Shown here: piece after piece, positions 16,950-25,512 of the stretch
How the letters are laid out: the number at the start of each line of letters is the position of its first letter
Position numbering within the stretch: position 1 is the stretch's first letter
Source of the DNA: CAYWNA01 sp964459305
GTDB lineage: Bacteria; Planctomycetota; Planctomycetia; Pirellulales; Pirellulaceae
Assembly: GCA_964459305.1 (NCBI GenBank)
Contig: CAYWNA010000027.1
Span: forward strand, 14,837 to 78,836
Length of the DNA: 64,000 nucleotides
Direction of reading: 5' to 3'
Program-made: the position numbers and the translations under genes
Notes under the pieces: model-generated
The model's input: the letters and a program-made list of their open reading frames with translations, nothing else
The model's database searches: none
Told to the model about the DNA's origin: nothing

Positions 16950-18260
16950 ATGTTGCGAGACGTGCTTCGCATTGCGAAAACCACGATGATTGGCATGGCG
17001 TGTTTCCTACTGATTTGTGGAGGCGTTACCGCTCAGGAGGAGACCGGCGACACCGGTCAATCTGATGCGAGTTCGAAAAAGGCCGAGAAGCCAGAGGCGT
17101 CGCCAGGCGAGGCGAAGCCGGCTGACGATGCGGACGCGAAAGCCCCGGCAGGCAAAGACGAACCGAAACCCGCGGCTGCCAAACCGGATGCCGGTGCGGC
17201 GCCGAAAGAGACGACCACGGCACCGCCGGATCTTTCTCCAGCAGGCGTCTTCGCCGCAAAGCTGACCGAGTGGAAGGACGTGCTCAAGGAACTGCGAAAA
17301 CTTCATGCCGACTATATGATCGCCGAGCCGAGCGAAGCACCTGGCATCGAAAGCCAGTGGGGCGAACTGATCGCCAAAGGCGAAGCGATGATCCTCGAAT
17401 TGCGCGATGCAGGCAAGAATGCGTACCTGGCTGCGCCAAATGACGATGATGAATTGACGGAGTTCCTAGTAAAGTTCGTGAAAGACGACGTGGATAGAGA
17501 CGATTACGAGACGGCTGTCGAGTTGTCGCAGGCGCTATTAGAGAACGGATGCGAGGAAAAGGAGCTCTACGAACCAGCGGGCATCGCGGCCTTCGCCACC
17601 GCCAATTTTGACAAGGCGAAGGAGTACTTGGACAAGGCCAAAGACGAGAACTCGCTGGGCGACGAAGGGAAGAAATACGTCGACGAAATCGACGACTATA
17701 AGGACTTCTGGAAAGAGGAACAGAAGCTGCGCGAGAAAGAAGCAGAAGCAGATGACTTGCCTCGCGTGCAACTGACTACGTCGAAAGGCGATGTGGTAAT
17801 CGAGCTACTCGAAAACGAAGCGCCCGACACCGTGGGTAATTTTGTCAGTCTTGTCGAGCAGGGCTTCTACGACGGATTGTCGTTCCACCGCGTGTTGAAG
17901 GGATTCATGGCCCAAGGCGGCTGCCCCCGAGGTGATGGAACCGGAGGTCCGGGCTACAAGATCTACTGTGAATGTCGGAAGGAAGACCACCGCAAGCATT
18001 TTCGCGGCTCGCTCAGTATGGCGAAAGAGACACCTCCGAACACTGGTGGCTCGCAGTTCTTCCTGACGTTTCTCCCCACGCCGCATCTGAACGGCAAGCA
18101 CACGGTGTTCGGCCGGCTGGTCGAGGGTATGGAAGTACTCGCCGAAATCCAACGGACCGAAGCGGAGGACGGCGGCTCGGAACCGGAGCTGGACAAAATC
18201 GTGAAAGCCAAGGTGATCCGCAAACGCGAGCATGACTACAAGCCGAACAAAGTAAACTAA
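16950..18260 (+). CDS. exported cyclophilin-type peptidylprolyl isomerase, copy 1
   Basis: The 436-residue protein has a signal peptide (about residues 1-28), a low-complexity Ala/Pro/Lys/Glu-rich linker to about residue 95, a helical acidic region to about 265, and a C-terminal cyclophilin domain. The isomerase signatures are clear: FHRVLKGFMAQGG with the catalytic Arg, GGSQFFLTF, and HLNGKHTVFG. It would catalyse proline isomerisation in exported proteins. The ATG at 16950 has GGGAGG about 8 bases upstream. It is followed, after a nested palindrome, by a paralogue with the same layout but no linker. Confidence 0.87.
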   Translation: MLRDVLRIAKTTMIGMACFLLICGGVTAQEETGDTGQSDASSKKAEKPEASPGEAKPADDADAKAPAGKDEPKPAAAKPDAGAAPKETTTAPPDLSPAGVFAAKLTEWKDVLKELRKLHADYMIAEPSEAPGIESQWGELIAKGEAMILELRDAGKNAYLAAPNDDDELTEFLVKFVKDDVDRDDYETAVELSQALLENGCEEKELYEPAGIAAFATANFDKAKEYLDKAKDENSLGDEGKKYVDEIDDYKDFWKEEQKLREKEAEADDLPRVQLTTSKGDVVIELLENEAPDTVGNFVSLVEQGFYDGLSFHRVLKGFMAQGGCPRGDGTGGPGYKIYCECRKEDHRKHFRGSLSMAKETPPNTGGSQFFLTFLPTPHLNGKHTVFGRLVEGMEVLAEIQRTEAEDGGSEPELDKIVKAKVIRKREHDYKPNKVN

Positions 18261-18264
18261 CTGT

Positions 18265-18515
18265 GTTCGTAGTCCCGCCTTTAGGCGGTCTTGCGGTGAG
18301 TGACTTCGCCGTGAGAAGACCCCTGCAATGAATCGACAGTTCCAGGAGGGCGCAGGAACGGGTTTGCGGGACAGCAAGGATTCGTCGACGAAACTCGTAG
18401 CTGGATTCGCAAGAATTCAGGCGGTGAGGGCGCAATACGTCTGAATTCTTGCGAATCCAGCTACAAATCCATTCCTGTGCCCGTTTCAGGACCGCCTAAA
18501 GGCGGGGCTACGAAC
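18265..18515. repeat. nested palindromes between the two cyclophilin genes
   Basis: An outer inverted repeat (18265-18290 and 18490-18515, one mismatch in 26, reading GTTCGTAGTCCCGCCTTTAG) encloses an inner perfect 24-base inverted repeat (18397-18420 and 18441-18464, reading GTAGCTGGATTCGCAAGAAT). The inner unit with its 20-base loop recurs, in reversed orientation, at 32514-32581. The arrangement looks like one palindromic element inserted inside another. Confidence 0.85.
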
Positions 18516-18534
18516 GAACATCGAAAGGTCAACT

Positions 18535-19641
18535 ATGATCTGTCGCCTGCTGTCGCCGTTTATCGTGCTCTGGTTAGTCTGCTGGCATCATGTCTTGGCC
18601 GGTGCCGAGGCGGAGGGCGTTTCCGGGCAGTATGCGGCTGTGCGGGCGGAATGGGATGTCGTGAACCAGAAGCTGGATGACTTGTACACCGAATTCCGAG
18701 AGGCAACTCCGGATAGACGCGACGAGATACGCCAGGAGTATGCTGGGCTGGCAGACAAAGCCAACGTTCTATTGCCTCGACTCCGAGAGGCCGGCATTGC
18801 CGCGTACAAGGTGGCTCCGAACGAAGATTTGAATCTTGTGCGGTTGCTGATTGGCATGGTCGGCGACGACGTGCGAAACGATCGATACGAAGCAGCCATG
18901 GAACTGGCGTCCGTGTTGATTGGCAACAAATGCCCGGAACAGGCCATCTACGGTCTGGCCGGCATGGCCGCCTATTGCCGTGACGAGTTTGGACTTGCAC
19001 AAGAGTATCTGATGCTGGCCAAGGAGGCTGACATGATGCCCGAGGGCGGTCTTGTGTATCTGACGGACGTCGCCTATGCCAAGAAGTTATGGGGCGCGGA
19101 GCTGGAAATCCGCCGCGCCGAAGCGGAGGCGAAAGATCTGCCGCGCGTCCTGCTGAAGACCACCAAAGGCGAAATCCTGATCGAATTGTACGAAAACGAG
19201 GCCCCGCAGACCGTTGGGAACTTTGTCAGCCTGGTGGAGAAGGACTACTACAATGGCCTGACGTTCCATCGTGTGTTGCCGGGGTTCATGGCCCAAGGCG
19301 GCTGCCCAACCGGCACGGGAACAGGCAGCCCGGGCTACAACATCTACTGCGAATGCCACGAGAAGAACTACCGCAAACACTTTCGCGGATCGCTAAGTAT
19401 GGCGAAAGGGAAACCTCGGGACACCGGCGGATCGCAGTTCTTTCTCACTTTTCGCCGCACCTCGCATTTAGATGGCGAACACACGGTCTTTGGCCGCGTG
19501 CTCGAAGGAATCGAGGTATTGGCAAAGCTCCAGCGCCGCGATCCCGACGCACGGGGCCCGAAACCCGAACCGGACAAGATCATTGAAGCCAGCGTCGTCC
19601 GCAAACGCGATCACGAGTACGAGCCGACAAAGGTGGAGTAG
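18535..19641 (+). CDS. exported cyclophilin-type peptidylprolyl isomerase, copy 2
   Basis: The 368-residue protein has a signal peptide (about residues 1-22), a helical region to about residue 200 similar to copy 1 (APNEDLNLVRLLIGMVGDDV), and a C-terminal cyclophilin domain (FHRVLPGFMAQGG, GGSQFFLTF, HLDGEHTVFG). It lacks the low-complexity linker of copy 1. AAAGG lies 6 bases before the ATG. The shared domain order and the adjacency point to a tandem duplication. It leads into fucU with a 14-base gap, so the two may be cotranscribed. Confidence 0.87.
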   Translation: MICRLLSPFIVLWLVCWHHVLAGAEAEGVSGQYAAVRAEWDVVNQKLDDLYTEFREATPDRRDEIRQEYAGLADKANVLLPRLREAGIAAYKVAPNEDLNLVRLLIGMVGDDVRNDRYEAAMELASVLIGNKCPEQAIYGLAGMAAYCRDEFGLAQEYLMLAKEADMMPEGGLVYLTDVAYAKKLWGAELEIRRAEAEAKDLPRVLLKTTKGEILIELYENEAPQTVGNFVSLVEKDYYNGLTFHRVLPGFMAQGGCPTGTGTGSPGYNIYCECHEKNYRKHFRGSLSMAKGKPRDTGGSQFFLTFRRTSHLDGEHTVFGRVLEGIEVLAKLQRRDPDARGPKPEPDKIIEASVVRKRDHEYEPTKVE

Positions 19642-19655
19642 GAGATCATCGAATC

Positions 19656-20087
19656 ATGTTGAAAGGCATCCCGCCGGCGATTTCTCCGGAATTGATGTAC
19701 ACACTCATGAAGATGGGCCACGGGGACGAGTTGGTGCTGGCCGACGGCAACTTCCCAGCCGATTCCCATGCCCAGCGAATCGTGCGGGCAGATGGGCTCA
19801 GTGTGCCCGACGTGCTGGAGGCCATTGGAAAGCTCTATCCATTGGACCAGTACGTTGACGCAGCAGCCTTTGTCATGCAGCCGGTAACGGGCGATCCACC
19901 CGAACCACCGATCTGGAAGCAGTTTGCCGAGCTTCTGGAAGCCAGCGAAGGCAAGCCCGTCGAACTGAAACAGGTCGAACGATTCGCCTTCTATGAACAG
20001 GCCAAGAAGGCGTACGCCGTGGTCGCAACCAGCGAGACAGCACTCTACGCAAATCTGATTCTGAAGAAAGGCGTTGTAGCGCCCTGA
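19656..20087 (+). CDS. fucU: RbsD/FucU-family sugar mutarotase
   Basis: The 143-residue protein matches the RbsD/FucU fold along its whole length: MLKGIPPAISPELMYTL at the N-terminus, the active-site KMGHGDELVLADGNFP, and the closing ETALYANLILKKGVV. FucU interconverts L-fucose anomers, and RbsD the pyran and furan forms of ribose; the length and the GDELVLADGNFP motif favour FucU. AGGAG lies about 10 bases before the ATG. It acts in the cytoplasm. It fits with the GH95-like (fucosidase-type) enzyme at the window start, though they are far apart. Confidence 0.85.
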   Translation: MLKGIPPAISPELMYTLMKMGHGDELVLADGNFPADSHAQRIVRADGLSVPDVLEAIGKLYPLDQYVDAAAFVMQPVTGDPPEPPIWKQFAELLEASEGKPVELKQVERFAFYEQAKKAYAVVATSETALYANLILKKGVVAP

Positions 20088-20127
20088 TGTGGCTTTACAC
20101 TCGCAATCAAGGCACTACGGGGCTATC

Positions 20128-21168
20128 ATGAGTCCGCCATCGTCCTGTGAGAATCCTCCCCCGCCGACCGGTACGGGCGTTTGGCACGAGTTGGCCGAAC
20201 GGGTGCTCGAAGGATGCTGCATCACCACGGAAGAAGGCCTGGCGATTCTCCAGTGTCCGGACGACGACTTGCTGGATCTGTTGTCTGCCGCTTTTCGCAT
20301 CCGACGGCACTATTTCGGCAAGACGGTCCAGCTTTACTTCTTGATCAATGCAAAAAGCGGGCTCTGTCCGGAGGACTGCTCGTATTGCTCGCAGTCCAAG
20401 GCATCGAAGGCCGGAATCCCAAAATACAACATCCTCCAGCGCGAAGAACTGCTGGACGGTGCGCGAATCGCCGACGAGCGGAACGTCAAAACGTACTGTA
20501 TCGTCATATCCGCTCGCGGCCCGAGCGAGCGAGAGATGCGGGCGGTCGAGGAAATCGTGCCCGATATCAAGGCCCAATATGATCTGAAAGTGTGCGCCAG
20601 CCTCGGGTTGCTCACCCAGGAACAGGCTGACCGGCTGAAGGCATGCGGCGTGGATCGCGTGAATCACAACCTGAACACCAGCCCGGAATTCCACGGCGAA
20701 ATCTGCAGCACTCATGCGTATCAAGATCGAATCAATACGCTTCGCGCCGTGCGCAACGCCGGAATGGAGATATGTTCGGGAGGAATCGTCGGGATGGGCG
20801 AGGCGGACACCGATATCGTTCGCATGGCGTTCGAACTGCGGGACGAAAACGTCGAGTCGATTCCCATCAACTTCCTGAACCCGATCGACGGCACGCCACT
20901 GGAAGGCGTCAATCGATTGAACCCGCGCTACTGCCTAAAGGTGCTGGCACTGTTCCGCTTTGCTAATCCCGACCGAGAAATCCGCATTGCCGGCGGTCGC
21001 GAGCTCAACTTGGGCAACATGCAGGCATTAGGCCTATACGCCGCCAATTCCATTTTCGTCGGCGACTACCTGACCACAAAGGGACAGACGCCGGAAGCGG
21101 ACTACAAGATGATCGAAGAACTGGGATTCGTGGTCACTCGCACCGCGCAGATCGACGGGCAAGATTAG
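20128..21168 (+). CDS. bioB: biotin synthase
   Basis: Starting at the ATG at 20128 the protein has 346 residues, the usual length for BioB. The radical-SAM cluster motif is C80-x3-C84-x2-C87 (CPEDCSYC). Other BioB landmarks are YFLINAKSGLCPEDCSYC, HNLNTSPEFH, CSGGIVGMGE, PINFLNPIDGTPLEG and AGGRELNLG. It inserts sulfur into dethiobiotin. A GTG at 20089, directly after the fucU stop, is in frame and would add 13 residues. No other biotin genes are in the window. Confidence 0.93.
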   Translation: MSPPSSCENPPPPTGTGVWHELAERVLEGCCITTEEGLAILQCPDDDLLDLLSAAFRIRRHYFGKTVQLYFLINAKSGLCPEDCSYCSQSKASKAGIPKYNILQREELLDGARIADERNVKTYCIVISARGPSEREMRAVEEIVPDIKAQYDLKVCASLGLLTQEQADRLKACGVDRVNHNLNTSPEFHGEICSTHAYQDRINTLRAVRNAGMEICSGGIVGMGEADTDIVRMAFELRDENVESIPINFLNPIDGTPLEGVNRLNPRYCLKVLALFRFANPDREIRIAGGRELNLGNMQALGLYAANSIFVGDYLTTKGQTPEADYKMIEELGFVVTRTAQIDGQD

Positions 21169-21183
21169 GATCGCAGACGGATT

Positions 21184-22716
21184 CTAACGACCCGAACCGG
21201 CAGACACTGGGGCACGCCGGATAAACGTCAACGGGCCCTTCACCACATGGTCTTCCGATTGCCCTTCTGCCACATACGAACTCAAGAGAGGCTTGAAGTG
21301 TTGGACCACTCGATCTGGATAGACGTCGTAGACCACCCAGCCAAGTTCACCTCGCGAGAGCGTGATGCCAGGCGCAATAATATGATGAGTGCCGTCCTGT
21401 TCGAAATGCCACAGTTCGCGGTGGAAATGGCCGGCTAGAACAGCCAGCACTCCGTACTCTTTACACAACCCGAGCATTTCTTCCTGGCCTTCCCGGATCC
21501 ACCAGCCGCGTGGATTCGGGCCGTACGGTGTCACGTGACACCAGATGACGACTTCGGCCGCTTTCTGTTGAGCCTCGCGCAACTGCGACTTGAGCCAGGT
21601 TAGCTGACTCGACATGACTTGGCCTTGATGCCTCTTCCCCCACGTCTTCATGCCGATAAACGTAACGCCTTTGTGTTCGACCACGTAGTCCAACTCGTCG
21701 CGAATGTGGGTCTGGTACCACGCGTCCGGATCGTGGTTGCCGGGCACTGGACACCACCTAGCCTGTTTGAACGTCGCAGTGGCGTCCAGAAGACCCGCTG
21801 TGGCGGCGTCTGTGACGGAGTGGACCAAGTCGCCGCAGCAGAGCACAAGGTCGCACCCAGCCGCTTCCACCTGTGCGATCGCAGTTTTCAGCCGGATCAC
21901 GTCTCTCGCGTGCGGCGGCTGTTTGTCACCAAATCCGATTTGCGGATCTCCGAAAAAAGCGAAGCGAAACAGGTGTCCTTTTTCGCGAGGTGGGAATGCC
22001 TCCGGAACGTTGATGTCAGCTGGCGGCGTAGGGCCAATGTAGAGTTTGTCGACAAGTGCAGGATCGTCTTTGGTGCCGCACGCCGCGATCCGAATCCCAT
22101 TGACCTGCTGCGCGCCCTCGATGAGTGGGAGACCGTTGGAGTGCAGGGCGCCGTCAATCCACAAAGCCCAAGTTCCACTGTCAAAGTCGATGCGCTCGGT
22201 CAGCCGGTACCAGCGGGGTTCTGTGCAGGCGAAGTCGCGAAAGACTCGCCAGTAGGGGCGGGTGAAGGACGAGTAGACAACGTCGCGCCCGTCCGCGGCG
22301 AAGCCAACGTGAGTCACCGCCTTCTGGTCGTCGCGAATCTCCAACGATGGTCGGGCTATCCGGGTAGCTGGTGGCTTGATGTGCGCATCGACCCAAACGA
22401 CGCCATCCTGCTGGGGCACGCTTCGCGAAATCGAAAACACGCGGTTCCCCGGCGCGTCCTGGAAGATGGCAACCGCCTGCTCGTCTTCGAAGGCGTCGTC
22501 CGCGACCACGGAAGCCGTCGCCTCATCTTTCCGTTCCGGACGTCCGTGCTGCCAATCGCTCTGTCCGGCAAGAGCCTCACCGGCCTGGTAGGTCTCAAAG
22601 CCTTCGTGCCAAGAGTCTGCTGGGCAATCATTGGCAGACCGTTCATTGGCCAAACACGGCGGTTGAACGAACGCGAACAACATGACGAGCCAAGCGGCGG
22701 TAGAGTTACTTCGCAT
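21184..22716 (-). CDS. exported calcineurin-like phosphoesterase with N-terminal sandwich domain
   Basis: The 510-residue protein has a signal peptide (about residues 1-25) and a beta-sandwich-like N-terminal region to about residue 240 (WHEGFETYQAGE ... RVFRDFACTEPRW). A metallophosphoesterase domain follows with its metal ligands: GDPQIG, CGDLVHS, GNHDPDAW, WCHVTPYG and GHFHREL. The substrate could be a phosphodiester or phosphomonoester outside the cytoplasm. AGGTGAAG precedes the ATG at 22716; the upstream ATG at 22740 lacks a ribosome site. Its 3' end converges on bioB with a 15-base gap. Confidence 0.82.
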   Translation of the reverse strand: MRSNSTAAWLVMLFAFVQPPCLANERSANDCPADSWHEGFETYQAGEALAGQSDWQHGRPERKDEATASVVADDAFEDEQAVAIFQDAPGNRVFSISRSVPQQDGVVWVDAHIKPPATRIARPSLEIRDDQKAVTHVGFAADGRDVVYSSFTRPYWRVFRDFACTEPRWYRLTERIDFDSGTWALWIDGALHSNGLPLIEGAQQVNGIRIAACGTKDDPALVDKLYIGPTPPADINVPEAFPPREKGHLFRFAFFGDPQIGFGDKQPPHARDVIRLKTAIAQVEAAGCDLVLCCGDLVHSVTDAATAGLLDATATFKQARWCPVPGNHDPDAWYQTHIRDELDYVVEHKGVTFIGMKTWGKRHQGQVMSSQLTWLKSQLREAQQKAAEVVIWCHVTPYGPNPRGWWIREGQEEMLGLCKEYGVLAVLAGHFHRELWHFEQDGTHHIIAPGITLSRGELGWVVYDVYPDRVVQHFKPLLSSYVAEGQSEDHVVKGPLTFIRRAPVSAGSGR

Positions 22717-22750
22717 CACCTTCACCTCACAGTTTTTCATTCAATTGAGG

Positions 22751-22873
22751 GTGTCCGGGAATTGGGAGGGCGAAGCTCCTGCTGAGCCTGCTTTCTGGCA
22801 CTAACACTCGGCTCGGCGGGAGCCTCGCCCTCCCGATAACCATGGATTCCAGCATGTCGAATTCCCGGACAAC
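22751..22873. repeat. nested palindrome, GTCCGGGAATT family
   Basis: Outer arms 22751-22763 (GTGTCCGGGAATT) and 22860-22873 enclose inner arms 22764-22788 and 22810-22834 (GGGAGGGCGAAGCTCCTGCT, three mismatches in 25). One isolated outer arm of the same sequence, GTCCGGGAATTC, occurs near 42787. It lies between the start of the phosphoesterase gene and the end of pcm. Confidence 0.75.
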
Positions 22874-22918
22874 ACGCTCATTTGTCCCGAAATTGAATTC
22901 CAGAGCCCTCGGCGGACT

Positions 22919-23578
22919 CTACCCCTTTCCCACCGCTGTCCCGGTCATCGGTACGAAGGCCACCCCACCTGCGTTCCACTGACGGATGTTCCCGTCTTCC
23001 TGTTTTTCGACAACCACCAACTCCTGCAGGCCACAGCGGCCGACCGGCAGAACGAATCTCCCGCCAATAGCGAGTTGTTCGATCAAAGGTTCGGGCACAT
23101 GGTTCGGCGCCGCTGCGGCGATGATCAGATCGAACGGAGCGTGCTCCGACCAGCCTTGATACGCGTCGCCGTGGTGCACTTCAACGTTGTGGTAGCTCAA
23201 GTCGCGCAGCCGGCGGCGAGCGGCGTCGGCCAACGGTTGAATGATTTCGATGCTGAAGACCTGCCGGCAGAGCTCGGCGAGCACGGCTGCCTGGTAAGCC
23301 GAACCAGTACCCACATCCAAGGCGCGGGAATCCGGCTGAGGCCGGGCCAACTGAGTCATCAATGCCACGATGTACGGCTGCGAAATGGTCTGATCGTGAC
23401 CGATCGGCAGCGGGCGATCTGCATAGGCCTGATCGTAGTATTCGTCCGGTGCAAAGCGGTGACGGGGAATCCTCTCCATTGCGTCCAGTACGCGCGTGTC
23501 GGTGATGTCACGCGAGCGGAGCTGCGTCTTCACCATACTGCGACAGCGCTCGGCGTCGTGTTCCGATGAATTGTGCAT
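22919..23578 (-). CDS. pcm: protein-L-isoaspartate O-methyltransferase
   Basis: The 219-residue cytoplasmic enzyme repairs isoaspartyl residues using SAM. Signatures in order are IPRHRFAPDEYYDQAYAD, PLPIGHDQTISQPYIVALM, the SAM motif DVGTGSAYQAAVLAEL, HHGDAYQGW and IIAAAAPNHVPEPLIEQL. The ATG at 23578 with AGAGG upstream gives the normal family length; earlier in-frame starts would add unrelated sequence. Confidence 0.92.
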   Translation of the reverse strand: MHNSSEHDAERCRSMVKTQLRSRDITDTRVLDAMERIPRHRFAPDEYYDQAYADRPLPIGHDQTISQPYIVALMTQLARPQPDSRALDVGTGSAYQAAVLAELCRQVFSIEIIQPLADAARRRLRDLSYHNVEVHHGDAYQGWSEHAPFDLIIAAAAPNHVPEPLIEQLAIGGRFVLPVGRCGLQELVVVEKQEDGNIRQWNAGGVAFVPMTGTAVGKG

Positions 23579-23683
23579 TTGGCCTCTGGTCGTGGCTGCC
23601 CGACTGCCGCATACTCCATTTCGGTGGCTCAAGCCGGGCGAACGCGATTTCCAATGTATACCATCCGCGGACAAGTCTGACCG

Positions 23684-23784
23684 GTAGCCGAACTCGCCAG
23701 AGTTTGGCTTTTCCCTACGCAGACCAAAGTCTGGCGGCTTCGGCTACAGGCGGAAAAGTGTCAATCCTGGCCGCGGGTGGTGTA
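23684..23784. repeat. composite hairpin plus GGCCGCGGG-tail element, copy 1
   Basis: A hairpin with arms reading GTAGCCG and CGGCTAC at its tips (23684-23747, inner CGCCAGAGTTTGG against CAAAGTCTGGCG) is followed by a linear tail at 23758-23784 (GTGTCAATCCTGGCCGCGGG). The same two parts in the same order occur at 56527-56614, and the tail alone at 15085-15111. Confidence 0.75.
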
Positions 23785-23958
23785 ACGAAAAAGAGCGTGC
23801 CTTATGAGCTTCACGTCCGCGAGAGGGGCGTCATCCAGTCAAATGGCAACCGCCAGACCTTCAATCTTCTGCGCGAGCAGCCGCTCGACTCTCTATTCAA
23901 GCACCGAGTCGCGACCGGTTGATCGTCTCGCCACAATTGTCCCTCTCGCGGAACGTTA

Positions 23959-23987
23959 TTGACCGAACCTTTTGCTTCCCTTATAGT
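23959..23987 (+). promoter_or_regulatory. sigma70-type promoter for the ACT-domain gene
   Basis: TTGACC (23959-23964) and TATAGT (23982-23987) are separated by exactly 17 bases in an AT-richer stretch. Transcription would start near 23994, about 55 bases before the ACT-domain gene. It is the best consensus match noticed in the window. Confidence 0.55.
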
Positions 23988-24047
23988 TACAGCAATCAGT
24001 CTGTATTGCAACCACCTTAGTCCTTCCATGAAAGGCGCGACAAACTG

Positions 24048-24548
24048 ATGAGTGTCGGGGAAGGTGCGGGGTTGGATTACTCGACCCTACGTGGCCGCGA
24101 TTATCCGACTATCCGCCAGTTCACGGTGTTTCTAGAGAACCGTGTTGGACAGTTGTTGGAAGTCGTGCGGCGCTTCGAGGGCAGCAACGTCGCCATCGTG
24201 GGACTGTCCATCAATGACGCCACGGAATGCGCCTTTGCGCGTTTCGTGTTGAGCCAGCCGGAGCAAGGACGCGAGATTCTGGAGCGAGCGGGGCTGGCCA
24301 TCATCGAAAGCGACCTCATTTGCGTCGAGCTGCCCGATGGTCCGCAGCCGCTACTGCAAGTCTGCTCGGCTCTGCTGGCGGCCGAGATCAACATCGTGCA
24401 AACCTATCCGTTGATGGTCCATCCACACAATATCCCGGTCATTGCGTTGATGGTGGACAGCTGCGAGACGGCCATCGAAACGTTGTCAGCCAAGAAGTTT
24501 ACACTGATCAACGAAGACGATTTGTCCGAGTGTGACTATGGGGCTTGA
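24048..24548 (+). CDS. tandem ACT-domain protein
   Basis: The 166-residue cytoplasmic protein contains two ACT-like modules, the first from about residue 22 (RQFTVFLENRVGQLLEVVRR) and the second from about residue 95 (PQPLLQVCSALLAAEINIVQ). There is no catalytic domain. ACT domains bind small ligands, mostly amino acids, and stand-alone tandem forms are usually regulators. The ligand and target are unknown. A good promoter lies upstream. The zinc-ribbon membrane gene follows after about 100 bases. Confidence 0.8.
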   Translation: MSVGEGAGLDYSTLRGRDYPTIRQFTVFLENRVGQLLEVVRRFEGSNVAIVGLSINDATECAFARFVLSQPEQGREILERAGLAIIESDLICVELPDGPQPLLQVCSALLAAEINIVQTYPLMVHPHNIPVIALMVDSCETAIETLSAKKFTLINEDDLSECDYGA

Positions 24549-24644
24549 TGCATCCGGCTCCTTGGTGGATCATTAGAAATCGAGCTGCTTGTCGACTGGA
24601 TCGTCGATTCTCCCTGTCTCCTTTTTCGACGTGAGTAATCGTCC

Positions 24645-25316
24645 ATGCCCATTACGGTCGTCTGTACTAGCTGTCGCAAGAGTTTCCGTGTCAGCGACAA
24701 ATTTGCTGGCAAGAAAGGACCGTGTCCGAACTGCAAGACCGTTATTACGGTGCCGGAGAAGGGCGACGAAGTCGTCGTTCACGAACCGGAGGAGTTCGGA
24801 CCCAAGGATTCGAAGGGCCGGGCAACACTCAAACCGATTGCCCGTACCGAAACAAAGGTATCCCCGCTGTTGACGGCCGCTATCATCGCCGCAATCCTGG
24901 CGGCGTTGACAATCGCTTGGATGTTCCGGTCGCCTGAAGGAGAGGTCCCAACGATACTATTGCTCCTTGGAGCGGTTCTTCTCGCTCCGCCAATAGCGTG
25001 GGGCGGATACACTTTCTTGCGCGACGACGAGTTGGAGCCGTATCGCGGATTCGAAATGCTGATCCGCGCCGGTTCTTGCGCGCTCGTCTATTCGCTGCTG
25101 TGGGGACTAGTCGCCCTGGTCAAGCTGTACCTATTCGACGGCGTGCCATTCGAGGTCGTCCACATGGTCTTTATCGCGCCAGTCATGGTTGGCATTGGCG
25201 CATTCTCTGCATACGTATCGCTAGATCTGGAATTCGGCACGGGGGCGATCCACTATGCGTTCTATCTAGCGGTGACCGTCGCGCTGCGGCTGATCATGGG
25301 CATTTCGGCGATCTGA
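24645..25316 (+). CDS. zinc-ribbon membrane protein of unknown function
   Basis: The 223-residue protein has an N-terminal zinc ribbon with C7, C10, C27 and C30 (CTSCRKSF and CPNCKTVI), a polar linker to about residue 75, and then about five hydrophobic segments (from ALLTAAIIAAILAALTIAW-like residues 76-95 to the C-terminus). This 'zinc ribbon plus membrane domain' layout is frequent in planctomycetes. No transport or catalytic motif is visible. No strong ribosome site precedes the ATG. Confidence 0.72.
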   Translation: MPITVVCTSCRKSFRVSDKFAGKKGPCPNCKTVITVPEKGDEVVVHEPEEFGPKDSKGRATLKPIARTETKVSPLLTAAIIAAILAALTIAWMFRSPEGEVPTILLLLGAVLLAPPIAWGGYTFLRDDELEPYRGFEMLIRAGSCALVYSLLWGLVALVKLYLFDGVPFEVVHMVFIAPVMVGIGAFSAYVSLDLEFGTGAIHYAFYLAVTVALRLIMGISAI

Positions 25317-25401
25317 GTTCCAGATCATTGCCATCGTCGTCAACCGGGTGCACCGTCCTCAGTTCCCTTTGAGCCGAACTCGGCCCACAGCCGTCCGCCA
25401 G

Positions 25402-25512
25402 TCACGTGGAAACGCCGAACCGCGGGAGTATCCATGCCTGAAGCACAAACCAGGATACGACAAACGCAATCGCAAACAGGATTTCCACTTTTGTTGTTCC
25501 CTTTGTTGGCAT
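25402..25512 (-). CDS. possible 36-residue membrane peptide
   Basis: An ATG at 25512 opens a 36-codon frame with a charged N-terminus (MPTKGTTKVE), one hydrophobic helix (ILFAIAFVVSWFVLQAW) and a short tail (ILPRFGVST) before TGA. The composition is that of a real single-pass peptide, unlike the noise around it. No clear ribosome site is present, so it may be a remnant or an unrelated chance frame. Confidence 0.3.
   Translation of the reverse strand: MPTKGTTKVEILFAIAFVVSWFVLQAWILPRFGVST

Larger units (their letters stand above)
23579..24047. other. intergenic region with composite element and promoter
   Basis: No gene is supportable. It holds the composite element at 23684-23784 and the promoter at 23959-23987, both listed separately. 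The short open frames here have no family motifs. Confidence 0.6.

Noticed and set aside
21619..22785. 388-codon plus-strand frame opposite the phosphoesterase
   Set aside because: Antisense frame; the metallophosphoesterase motifs on the minus strand are decisive.
25380..25404. Selenocysteine readthrough of the TGA ending the small peptide
   Set aside because: No selenocysteine insertion hairpin was identified next to the TGA, and the downstream frame quickly enters the antisense of the neighbouring gene.
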